DNA of 64,000 nucleotides from Alternaria dauci (Eukaryota > Ascomycota > Dothideomycetes > Pleosporales > Pleosporaceae). Position numbers and translations under genes: made by a program. This document shows, piece after piece, positions 14,548 through 23,817 of the stretch (its first letter is position 1; every line of letters starts with the position of its first letter). The stretch is from assembly GCF_042100115.1 (NCBI RefSeq), contig NC_091279.1:310001-374000 (forward strand), read 5' to 3'. The notes under the pieces are model-generated. The model saw only the letters and a list, made by a program, of their open reading frames with translations, was not told the origin of the DNA and ran no database searches.

Positions 14548-15373
14548 GCGTCCTCTTCCTCTTCTTCTCCCTCTCGCTCGCTGAAACGTGTTGGCGGACG
14601 CTCGCATCTCCTATCCGATATAGTCAAAGAAGGCGTATCATGATTACTTTGCATATAGAAGCAAGAGATGGGACAGTAAGGAGTTCAAGATGTGTTGGGG
14701 ATGTGCATTTCTTGATACCTTTTTGCATGAGATTGGGAGTTTTTACTTTGTTCGCAGATAAACGGTAGATGTAGATGTAAACAACAATATGGATAGAGCA
14801 ACAGTCACACCACACCATAGCGATTCAACATGATCGGATTTTTTGTTTTCAAAGTATTGTACATGCAAGAGTTGGGATAGGTTGGTGATCACCAGCCAGT
14901 CTTGGGACACAGATTCACGCTATAGAAGGGAAAAATCGAACGTCACCCCTGTAGTCGCCTAGGTAGAGTATTGCTCTACAAAGGAAGATGAAATACTCCC
15001 CTGTAGTTGCCTAGTAGGGTGTTTTATTTTTCCTTTCTATGGCGTGGATTAGATCATCCAATATCCGTGCTGCAATATTGGCAAGTCATCGCTACCTATT
15101 CCCATCATCTCAGTCGTAAACTAACATTTAAAAAAAAATCAGTATATGAGGGCATCGAGGCGACACGCATGATCCAAATGAATGCGGTGATGGCAAGGTA
15201 GCCCCGGACAAGGCCTGCGAAACGCTAGCCGAACCCGCCCTTATACCAAGATGATCATCTCGTCGACTCTCCCTCCGCCCTTTGATGGCCCATACTCCAG
15301 AGAACCTTTCTCATATCCTACACCTACCAACCACGAACTCTCTCCAACCACCTCACAGCTCCACCCTTCCACC
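14548..15373. other. Convergent intergenic region with a MITE-like element
   Basis: Lies between the 3' ends of the calcium pump (+) and the next gene (-). Apart from the 137-bp inverted-repeat element at 14913-15049, nothing recognisable is seen. Confidence 0.6.
14913..15049. mobile_element. MITE-like element with 24-bp terminal inverted repeats
   Basis: The left end 14913-14936 and the reverse complement of the right end 15026-15049 agree at 21 of 24 positions (core ATAGAARGGAAAAAT). Inside are two imperfect direct copies of a CCCCTGTAGTYGCCTA block, at about 14946-14961 and 14998-15013, and a perfect 6-bp stem GTAGAG/CTCTAC near 14963-14980. It has no coding capacity. Small size, terminal inverted repeats and location in an intergenic space fit a miniature inverted-repeat transposable element. 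I could not identify a clear target-site duplication, so the exact borders and superfamily are uncertain. Confidence 0.6.
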
Positions 15374-17563
15374 CTAACGACCTTCACGCTCGGCAGCCCA
15401 CTTCCTCTCCGCCTTGTCCCACTCATCCTCCACCGGCTCCCAAACAACCGCCTTCTCATGCACGCCCAAAAACTCCCAGATACCCTCTCCAGCCTTGTTC
15501 TTGCGCTCCTTGCCCTTGCCCTTTGCCGCCTTGACCTCTCCAGCCGACTTGCCATTGAGAATGAGATGCAAATCCACTCTCAACTTCAAGTACCCGTTAC
15601 CCAAGAACATGATTTCCATCCCGTACCGCTCGGCGACAGTCCTGAGCGTGACGGTGCGGAACGAGGCGTGCGGCGGGACATGAAAGGTTTCCATGTAGTA
15701 CGCCATGGAGCGGGGCGGGGTATATAGACGCGCAGTGTAAGCTCCGGCCATGGGATCGAGAGTGTCAACGGGGATAATCTTCAACAAGCGCTGGCCAGAC
15801 CCGTACTTGTCGACATGGGTGGCGGTGTACTTGGGGCAGTAGAGCGTAAAGGTTCCTTTGATGCAGCCCAGCGGGACGGGGACGCGTGTCTGGATGCTGT
15901 ACCGCAAAAAAGTCGAGGCGGCTACGACGCGCGCAATCTCGGTCGCCGTGGTGTCGTTGGCTACTCTGGCGGCTGTGTCGTCTGAGTGTGGGAGATGCAG
16001 CAGTTGCTCGGTCTTGGCAGTGCATCCTGAGGCTTGTTTCAGACAAGGCAGTGGGCCTGCTGCTTCGCTTTCGGAGAGCCAATCGCCGTATTCCTCGAGG
16101 TATCCTGCCTCGTCGGTGAAGTTGATGGTCCGCTGGGAAGCCGTGAAGGTGCTGGTAAAGGTGGCAAGGTTGGCCTCGTCATGCTTTTCACTGTGCTTCA
16201 GCTTTCTGTTGATGGAGGGGGTGATATCATCGCCGGGAGCCGTGTATGGCTTGTTTGGACGCATCAACATGTCGCGGATGGACCTTGTGGTGGTGGCAGA
16301 GCTGCTCGAAGAGGTACTAGGTGCCTCGCTGACGAAACGACGGCCTCGGGGACGCGGCTTGGGGATATCGTTGAGGGGCTGCTTGAATCGCATGAGGTTT
16401 GCGGTGGTGAGGTTGTTGGCCTGGCTACTGGTGAGCGGATTCACGGAACCTTGGCTGCCAATGACGCGCTCCTGGGCCTCTGAGGATCCGGTCTCAATGA
16501 TGAGGGGCATTTCGGGAGAAGACTCATGGGTCCTGGGAGTTGTCCCAGTTTCCTTGGGAGTGGTGGCTGCGGGTCCGAGACTAAATGGGATTGCTTGTAC
16601 GTGAGGAGTGGTTGCAGGTGTGCGGCTCATTTGTGAGAGAGGGGTCTCGCTGACGAGGACTTCGGGCTCTCGGGGCTCTACCTTGGTCTTCTTCATTGAC
16701 GACTCGCTCACACTGCGCTTCGGAATACCAGGAGACTTCTGAGGAAGTGGAACTGGTGTGATCTTCGGCTTGGTAGGCAGGGCTGATGCGACGGATGGGA
16801 CTGGTACTGGGGTCTTCTTGCTGACCTTGAACACATCCTTCACGGCGGGAGGCGCAGCTGTCTTCTCCAACTTCTGCTTCTTGGCCTTGGGTTTGCTCTC
16901 GCCAGACTTGACGACCTTCTTCGTAGTATCGTTGGCTTTTGGTGTATCAGTCTCGGTAGACTTGGCGACAGTCTTCTTGCCCGAATCAGTAGGTGTCGCA
17001 GTCTCGTTGACCCCATGGTCGAACATGGAGGCGAGGCGAGCGAGAGACTTCTTGTTGTTTTCCATGTTTTTCTTGAAGTCAGGGCCGAGCCAGTTGTCAA
17101 CGTCAGCGAGACCTTTGTCAGTGACAACTGGACTGTCAACAGGCGCTTCAGTCTCCCTCTTCCGCTTCTTCGCAGCAGATACTGGTGTTCCGTCTGGGCC
17201 TTTCTCCCTCTTTTTATAGGGACCACGTGGACCGGACCTGCCCTTTTTGACGGATGTGGCAGCCGGTGCAGTGGTGACTGGCGGGGTGTTCTGCTTCTCT
17301 TCCAGCTTCTCTGTTTCAGCGGCAGCCATAGCTGCCTTTGCCTCCCTCTTCAACCTCTCAGATTCTTTCTTCTCGCGCTTCTCGAGCTTCCTCTGGGCCC
17401 TCTCATTGCTGACAGAGTCGTCTACAGTGCCGTCATTAGTCACAATGGGCGCCGGCTCCTCTGCCTCCGCATAATCCATGCTGTTGTACAACGGACGACC
17501 CATCGAGTTCTTCAGGCCAACGTTGTGATGTTGTGGGATCTTGTAGAGTCCCTTGGGCGGCAT
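15374..17563 (-). CDS. Large basic protein of unknown function
   Basis: Single-exon frame of 729 residues from the ATG at 17563 (MPPKGLYKIPQHH). The frame stays open further upstream, but that part is Asn-rich low complexity typical of a leader, so I prefer the internal ATG. Residues about 50-100 are charged and probably helical. Residues about 100-480 are a Lys/Ser/Thr/Pro-rich disordered region with several clusters like KKGRSGPRGPYKKR, and an AT-hook-like RPRGRRF near 425, both suggesting a nuclear protein. The C-terminal 230 residues, from about EEYGDWLSESEA onward, look globular and contain conserved-looking hydrophobic strands (for example LKIIPVDTLDPMAGAYTARL). I do not recognise the fold or family. 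It is convergent with the calcium pump. Confidence 0.8.
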   Translation of the reverse strand: MPPKGLYKIPQHHNVGLKNSMGRPLYNSMDYAEAEEPAPIVTNDGTVDDSVSNERAQRKLEKREKKESERLKREAKAAMAAAETEKLEEKQNTPPVTTAPAATSVKKGRSGPRGPYKKREKGPDGTPVSAAKKRKRETEAPVDSPVVTDKGLADVDNWLGPDFKKNMENNKKSLARLASMFDHGVNETATPTDSGKKTVAKSTETDTPKANDTTKKVVKSGESKPKAKKQKLEKTAAPPAVKDVFKVSKKTPVPVPSVASALPTKPKITPVPLPQKSPGIPKRSVSESSMKKTKVEPREPEVLVSETPLSQMSRTPATTPHVQAIPFSLGPAATTPKETGTTPRTHESSPEMPLIIETGSSEAQERVIGSQGSVNPLTSSQANNLTTANLMRFKQPLNDIPKPRPRGRRFVSEAPSTSSSSSATTTRSIRDMLMRPNKPYTAPGDDITPSINRKLKHSEKHDEANLATFTSTFTASQRTINFTDEAGYLEEYGDWLSESEAAGPLPCLKQASGCTAKTEQLLHLPHSDDTAARVANDTTATEIARVVAASTFLRYSIQTRVPVPLGCIKGTFTLYCPKYTATHVDKYGSGQRLLKIIPVDTLDPMAGAYTARLYTPPRSMAYYMETFHVPPHASFRTVTLRTVAERYGMEIMFLGNGYLKLRVDLHLILNGKSAGEVKAAKGKGKERKNKAGEGIWEFLGVHEKAVVWEPVEDEWDKAERKWAAEREGR

Positions 17564-18486
17564 GGTTGCTATTGCTAGTGGTATGGGTATGTGACGTGGG
17601 GTCCTTATGGGAAAAACCTGTTTGTTACTGTTATTGGTGTTGTTGTTGTAGTTGCTGTCGCGAGCCGACTGAGCGTAGAAAGCAAACGATTGCAGCTGCA
17701 AAGCTACGTACCGAAACGCAGTTGATCTGAACCGGGTTACAGTGACCGCGCCAAAGGATATCTTGGAGATCCTTACTTGGAGTCTGAAAGAAGAGTTGGA
17801 GGGAGGAAGTGAGGGAAGGTGGGGGAAACGACGTGGATGAAAGGAAATTGCAATAGGGGCAGCTTAGGAGCTAGCAAGCCCAACCTCGAGGTGAAGGTGA
17901 AGACTCAGGTACTGACTCACCTTCACCGCGAGTACAATAAGGATTGAAAGTTGACGAATACTGTAAATGAGAGTGTGCAGAGAGAACAGCATCTGCTAGA
18001 TCGTAGCATCTTTGAAAATGCTTCTGAGCCTCTAATGGGGTCAAGTCGTCCTTGAGGGTGATCAGCTAAATATAGTGAAATGACTTTTGTGCACATCTAG
18101 TTCCGAACATCTCTTTTGACTTGTCACGACTACCATTTTCCTGAGAACGAATACCCGAATACAGCCTACATGTCCAAAGAGTATTGGGGTCCAGGGCTGG
18201 CACCATTACAGGAAAGTGGAAGACAGTATTTCACATGCGAATATAGAGGGGACGTGTTTTGATAGAAAGTATGATAAATTGGCTACATTTGACATATCAA
18301 ACAGATCAATATGAAACCGCTGTTACCGCCAAACTAACCAAACACCTCAAGCTTGGCCTCAAAATCGCTACAAAATTTACCACAAGATTATATCCATATT
18401 CTGCCTAGATAGGGGTGCCTTGCTACCTAATTCCACAACCATCCTTCGTCGTTGCTAAACGACCTCCACAGGCCCACTAAACAGCC
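17564..18486. other. Intergenic region, two minus-strand genes
   Basis: Holds the promoter and leader of the unknown basic protein and the 3' flank of the HeLo gene. A TTG/GTT-rich run lies near 17625-17660 in the likely leader. No gene seen. Confidence 0.5.
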
Positions 18487-20121
18487 CTATAACCCCGGCG
18501 TATGCGCAAAATTTCTAATATCCTTAGTCTCAATCCGTCCCACAGCAGGATACATATCATGCCGATCGATATAGCTATTCGCCGTCTTGATCTTGTCCAG
18601 CCCATCTTTGCTTCCTTCACTCTTCGCCGTCTCAACCTTGACTAGTGCGTTCTTATCCATATTGACCTCGAAATCAGGCAGCTCATTTCTTTCAGGGAAA
18701 CTGGTTACTTCACCGCCGTTTTCTTGGATGGGAGGAATACCCGCCATGTCTCCGTGGTCGAGGCTGAGCTTGCGGACGCGAGAGTCGAGATTTGATGGAG
18801 GGGGCTGTGGTATGCCGTCGCTGGGGATGGCGCTGAGGGACTTGGAGCGCACGGCTTGGAGGGTATTGAAATCTTCTGGGGTCTGGTCTGGTGCTTCGCC
18901 AGCAGATAGGGAACGCTGGGGGTCTATGGTTGGTGTGTGTGGAACGCTGTTTGAGCGCTGCTTCTCATGGGTGGGTTTGCTGCTCTTGGACCAGGATTTG
19001 AATTTGAAGGCCGAGAGCCAGCCTGGGCGCTTTTCCTTGCCTGCATTTGGATTCAAGGCGCGCTCGGCGGCAAGTTGGATGTGAGATTTTGCCTCTGGTT
19101 TTGAAGATTTGGGTTTGGCGGCGGGTGTGGGAGCAGGAGCGGGAGCGGAGCGGATGTCGTAGTCTGACTTCCGGCGCGCGCCTGCTGCGTCCATGTTGGA
19201 TTCTGAAAGACCTAGGACGGCGCGGTTTCGAGCAAGATTTGATTCTTTGACTTCCTCGCTGATGTACTGCATGGCCTTGTCGATGACTTCAATGTACTCT
19301 GGATAATCGACTACGCAGGCTTCGCGGATCAGACGTAGCTTTTCCCAATCCTGCCGTACTGCTGGACCTGTTAGGTCTGGGTGCCAGCCCATGCTCTTGA
19401 GATCGGAACGAATGCCACGGTCAACCTGCTCTTTCACGCCCATGAGATCGATGAGCGCATCGACTTCGGTGCGTACAACTTTGACGTATTCGCTGAAGCG
19501 TGTCGTGTCTTTGACGATCCAGTGGGAAGTCGTCATGCTGAGGTTGCGCTTGAGACTCGCCCGGGCGCCTGTCTGATTCAGGAGATCCTTCAGCAGGGTG
19601 AACTTCTCGCGGAAGCCTTCTAGTCGGTTTGTGTCTAGTGCTGGATATTCGAGGCGCGAAAAAGTCTTTGGACTTTTCAAGCCGTATACGTTCATCAGTT
19701 CGTCTCGCGACATGCTGCTTGGGCGTCCCGCAATCTCATGGAGCGCCTTGCGGACTTTTGCATTAATGACCTCATCGTCAAGCCTCGGGTCTCTGACGCC
19801 AAAGTGTACTGGCACATGTGGATCTGGATTTGTGATGCCAGGATGGCTGGGTATCATGTGTCGTGCAATGGTCGCTGGTGGCGCAGTTATACCCACGGCA
19901 TCGCCAAAGATCAGCAATCTGCCCTGCTGGAGGCCAAGCTTTGCAAGCACAACCTTTTGCGCATGGTCTTGATCTTTGGAGGGGTGGATGAGGTTGAAGG
20001 CTTCAACACAGGTGCTGAATTGGGTCGCGAGAGAGAAGACGTCGGTGAGGATCTGGGCCTTGGACTTCCCTCCGGCTGGGTCTGTTGATTCGACAAAGTC
20101 CGTCGTACTCTTCGTCGTCAT
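18487..20121 (-). CDS. HeLo-domain (prion-inhibition and propagation type) protein
   Basis: Single-exon gene of 544 residues. Residues about 20-250 resemble the HeLo domain: after a short polar N terminus there is an amphipathic helix LTDVFSLATQFSTCVEAFNL and then QKVVLAKLGLQQGRLLIFGDAVGI, matching the typical pattern of a helix with a mid-helix Cys followed by a long helix ending in R-L-x-x-WG/FG. HeLo domains of HET-S and relatives act as membrane-permeabilising cell-death effectors or as N-terminal modules of NLR-like proteins. Here no NACHT, NB-ARC or ankyrin part follows; residues about 310-544 are Ser/Pro/Lys-rich and look disordered. I do not see an obvious HET-s-type amyloid repeat. 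Many fungal HeLo proteins of this form have no known role, so function is unassigned. Confidence 0.8.
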   Translation of the reverse strand: MTTKSTTDFVESTDPAGGKSKAQILTDVFSLATQFSTCVEAFNLIHPSKDQDHAQKVVLAKLGLQQGRLLIFGDAVGITAPPATIARHMIPSHPGITNPDPHVPVHFGVRDPRLDDEVINAKVRKALHEIAGRPSSMSRDELMNVYGLKSPKTFSRLEYPALDTNRLEGFREKFTLLKDLLNQTGARASLKRNLSMTTSHWIVKDTTRFSEYVKVVRTEVDALIDLMGVKEQVDRGIRSDLKSMGWHPDLTGPAVRQDWEKLRLIREACVVDYPEYIEVIDKAMQYISEEVKESNLARNRAVLGLSESNMDAAGARRKSDYDIRSAPAPAPTPAAKPKSSKPEAKSHIQLAAERALNPNAGKEKRPGWLSAFKFKSWSKSSKPTHEKQRSNSVPHTPTIDPQRSLSAGEAPDQTPEDFNTLQAVRSKSLSAIPSDGIPQPPPSNLDSRVRKLSLDHGDMAGIPPIQENGGEVTSFPERNELPDFEVNMDKNALVKVETAKSEGSKDGLDKIKTANSYIDRHDMYPAVGRIETKDIRNFAHTPGL

Positions 20122-21390
20122 GTTGGCGGGGTAGGTTTCGGTGTCAGCTCGAAAGGTATCGATAGTAGAGCAGATGAGGTTGTCGCGCTGCAGAAGCTTG
20201 TGCGCCAGCTGAAGGAAAACCAGGATGCATCACGGATCAGGTCAAGTCGATATTCACTGCATGTGCGCATGACGTCTGAGGAGAAAGACCAAATCTCTAG
20301 CTGTGGCGCAGCGGCGTGCGCAAGGGAAGCGGGGCAGGGATCGGCAGGCCGTTTAACCTCACTTGGCTTTCCTAACACCGTCTTCATTCGTGAAAATGTG
20401 CCAGTGTCGGCAACCAAGCAATGCAACACTGTATGCCACGCCTTTTCCCGCAGATTCCATCTGTTTTCGACGCCACACGTGTCCAAATGTCAGGGCCGAC
20501 AAATGCCTCACTGCTCGGCCTGCCACTTTGTTGGGAACGGACGTGCAACTGCAAATTTGGCTGCCAAAATTTTCACCGTCTTTCGCTGCATAGCTCGCGA
20601 TCTAGATTGCGCAGCCATCTCGCGTACCTATTTAGGTTTTCTCACAACAGAAAAGACGCGATAGATTACTCGGTGATCCAGGAATTATTCGGACCTGAGC
20701 ATACGTCGCATCGCATTGCGCCTGCAATCTAGGGCTCGCGGTCTTCGTTGAAAGGACCCTCACAAGGGATTGTGGTGTTGCTGGAACCGTTGGCTGCCCA
20801 CACGTATTAGGCGCGATACCCCGTAATGGCGCACGCTGCTCGAGACGTATCTCGAGCCCACGACCCCTGCGACAGTGTAACACAGATGGCAGACCGTCAT
20901 AGGCTCCGAGGCGCGATGCATCGTGCATTAGGCATGGCACGTGAACTAAGCGGCCCGGACGGTAGTATCCTTGATTACGTCGCTCAGCGCCCGTCCGTAC
21001 CTGCGTATGCGTGCGTAGCGTCGCCTAAGTCGATGCGTCTTTGGCAGTTACGTAGCTTCTGTGTGGAAAACCGTGCTCTACGCAGCACCTGCGTTTTGTT
21101 CAACCAAGACGGTGCTGAGTAGGAATGTACTGTCGATGTGCGAACAGAACACAAGCAGCTGGCGGTTTGCCCTCTGCAAATTCGCCCGTCTTGTTCGCTA
21201 GCGGCCATGGGGTATAGGACCGAAAGAGCACTAGAGAGGCGCCTTCCAATGGAAGCACTGAAGATCGTGATGCGCATGTCGGCGAGAGGGTGTGGCTTGT
21301 CTGCTGGACGACAATCCTGCATTCTCTGGTGCAGAGCTAGTACTGAAATACTACGGCACTGGATGACAAGAAGCAATATGGTCCTCCATC
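20122..21390. other. Intergenic region, HeLo gene to rhodopsin-fold gene
   Basis: About 1.3 kb upstream of the HeLo gene and downstream of the rhodopsin-fold gene, both on the minus strand. Open frames on both strands are short and lack family motifs; no repeat is evident. Confidence 0.5.
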
Positions 21391-22849
21391 TCAAACATGG
21401 TAGAAGGGACTCTTGCCACCCGGCTTGTCCTCATTCACGCTCGGCGCAGTGCCATCTTGTTCACATGACCGTATTTCTGTCTCTTGCTTTTGTAGCTCAT
21501 TGCACTCAATACTGAACTCGTTCCTGACAAAGATGCCACTACCCCGGCGGCCGAGCTCACTCGGTCTACCCGATGGCAATGCCTCATCTTCGCTCTCGCG
21601 CTCAGATGCACTCTTGCCAGATACGCTGCTTTTGTTGCCGGTGCCAGCTGGCCTATGGCTGCCCTTCCAGTCCATGGGGTACGACCGACGCTTCGAAGTG
21701 GCCTTGGTGCCTATGCTCGTGCCGAACAGTGGTCCAAAGAGGCGGACAAATGGAGCGCGGAGCATAGGGAGACAGGCACATATGATACCAGCGTTGGCTT
21801 CTATTACTGACCACACCGTAGCAGGAACGGGGCCCCAGGTTGGATCAGGGTCGCTTGCGGACCCAGCGATTGTAGTTGCACGATAGATGGACGCAAAAGT
21901 GACGCTGAGGGGTTAGCAATTTGCTTCGAACGGAGTCTTCGGATACTTACAAGCCACCGGTGCCGAATACAAGTGCTACGCCCAACTTCTCGGTTCGTCC
22001 CATGGAGAGTCCCATGATTCTTCGAAAAGGCATTGCAAGGAGCATGAAGTCGGTCGTAATCTGAACAGTGGCATAAGAAATCCACCAGGGTTCGTTCTTG
22101 AAACATCTGGCTCCAGGTATTGTTTTGTCCCAGAATGCGGCAATTGGGGTACATTGGAAGACCGTCGCGATAGTAAATACTAACCCCGTGATGGCGATCC
22201 AAGCGTCTTCGGTAAGGTCAGTCAACGATCTGTAATTCAGAATGAGCCACTTACTCATGAGATGACAAGCAACACGGAAAGACTTTGCGGTGATGGCAAA
22301 GATTCGGTAGTACAGGCAGACTACGGAGATCTTGTTGAACATGAGAACTACTTTGTAGACAACTGCGACATTCAGTGAGATTCATATTCAGGCTTCACAC
22401 CACTTCCAACAAGAGCCTCTCAGTAGCATCTCAGAGCTAGACAACCCGAGAGAACAACATGCTTTGGAATGATGTGTGCATTTGGCGGATGTCAGCTTAC
22501 TGTTCGCTCCGTAGAACCATTTGCGAGCAATAATGCGAGAGTCGGCTGGTAAGTCTTTCCAATGCCTCCCGTAGCCGTATACCACAGCTGGTCCAAGTTA
22601 ACAACCATTCATTAAGATTGCACCAATCCACTGACCTTGACACTCGGTCACAGAGAGTAAAACCGATGAAAGTAAGGCGGCGATGATCATGTAGTCGTCC
22701 ATCCCCAGGCCACTACTCTTGACGAATCGCTGTGCCAAACGTGCGCCAACGAATATACCGGCGACGATGACAGATAGGACACTGGTGAGCCAGAGGCCCC
22801 ATCCGCGCTCAACTGCGCCTTCAGTTCCAAGACCGACACTCAAAGTCAT
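21391..22849 (-). CDS. Seven-helix integral membrane protein, fungal rhodopsin-fold (SAT4/Pth11-type)
   Basis: Five exons on the minus strand, 22636-22849, 22501-22587, 22255-22362, 21951-22206 and 21391-21904, give 392 residues. Seven hydrophobic segments can be followed, from WLTSVLSVIVAGIFVGARL through VWSVIEANAGIICACLPMLR. Family marks are GMDDYMIIAA after helix 1, the FQCTPIAAFWDK loop after helix 4, the Cys before that loop, and the DPTWGPVPATVWSVIEAN stretch leading into helix 7. The C-terminal 120 residues are a Ser/Arg-rich cytosolic tail. Family members include Pth11-like receptors and many proteins with no assigned ligand, so a receptor role is possible but unproven. The third intron (22207-22254, 48 bases) has no stop in frame; removing it restores the usual spacing between the FR motif and FQCTP, so I call it spliced. 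The gene is divergent from the carboxylesterase. Confidence 0.9.
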
Positions 22850-23817
22850 GTTGCATGAGGGTGCTTGAGTTTTGGAGGGTAAGTCCTATGGAAGATCCAT
22901 GGACAGCGGGAACGGATAGTAATATGGGCCTCTTCTAGCATTTGAATTTCCCGTCACCCGTCCCTGGAGTCTCGGAGAGACGGTAACGCAGGGTCAGGAC
23001 TGTGGAGCGGCTGGCAATTCCATCGTGGGGGCATTGCGGGAAGGCAGAGACAGCGAATTTCTCGTCGCTTCAATTCGATACGATTGGATCTGGTGTACCA
23101 ATCTTCCGGGAGTGCACCTGCCAATCTCTTGGTCTCTGTGCGCGTGCAAGCTTTTCCTTGCTAGAGTCCAGGTGTCTGCCGTGAACGCAGGTCAGATTTC
23201 CAATCGCCTCGGTGCAATGCACTGAACAGGTATGGGTGGGTGACATCACAAATGGCGATCAGCGGTAGCCGAGCATCTGCCGGATGTAAGCAAACCGCGT
23301 TTGTTGTCCATGTCCGCTCGGTTTAGGTCGAATAAGACAAAACAAAGGCCGTGGCGGATTGGAAGACGTCGTAGTTGCAGGTACTCGAATGCTACATGTC
23401 GTGGTGATGTGGGCGTTCGCGAGATCGAAAAGGTTCCATGCGACCGGGAAGGAGCGGCAGCGCATCAGGACTAGCGTTACTGTCTACAGTTAGACATAAA
23501 AAGATGCAGCCGTGCGAGAAGCCACCCGTCCTGCCATAAACGTCGTCGAAGCGTTCCGTGCCGGCGTAGCGCCGCGCGCGTTCAATATGGAGACGATTGC
23601 ATTACTTTTATTCGTCTCGGAGCTTTATCTGGTTGTAGTGTGTGTTGACCCCATAGAACACGGTTGGCGTCGACGGCAACCCAGGAACATGGAGCCCAGT
23701 GCCTTACCAGGCCGAGCCGCGATCTGAATTTTGCTCCATTAAAGTCAGCCCGTCGCCCGACAGACAGGGAAGTTTATTCCACTAAGCGCAAGACTGTTGT
23801 CGTTGCGAGTTGAAACT
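22850..23817. other. Divergent promoter region, rhodopsin-fold gene and carboxylesterase
   Basis: About 970 bases shared as upstream DNA by the two divergent genes. No coding frame is supported. Confidence 0.5.

Noticed and set aside
15858..16604. 248-residue plus-strand frame opposite the unknown basic protein
   Set aside because: Overlaps a longer frame with better composition on the other strand; Leu/Ser-rich shadow without motifs.
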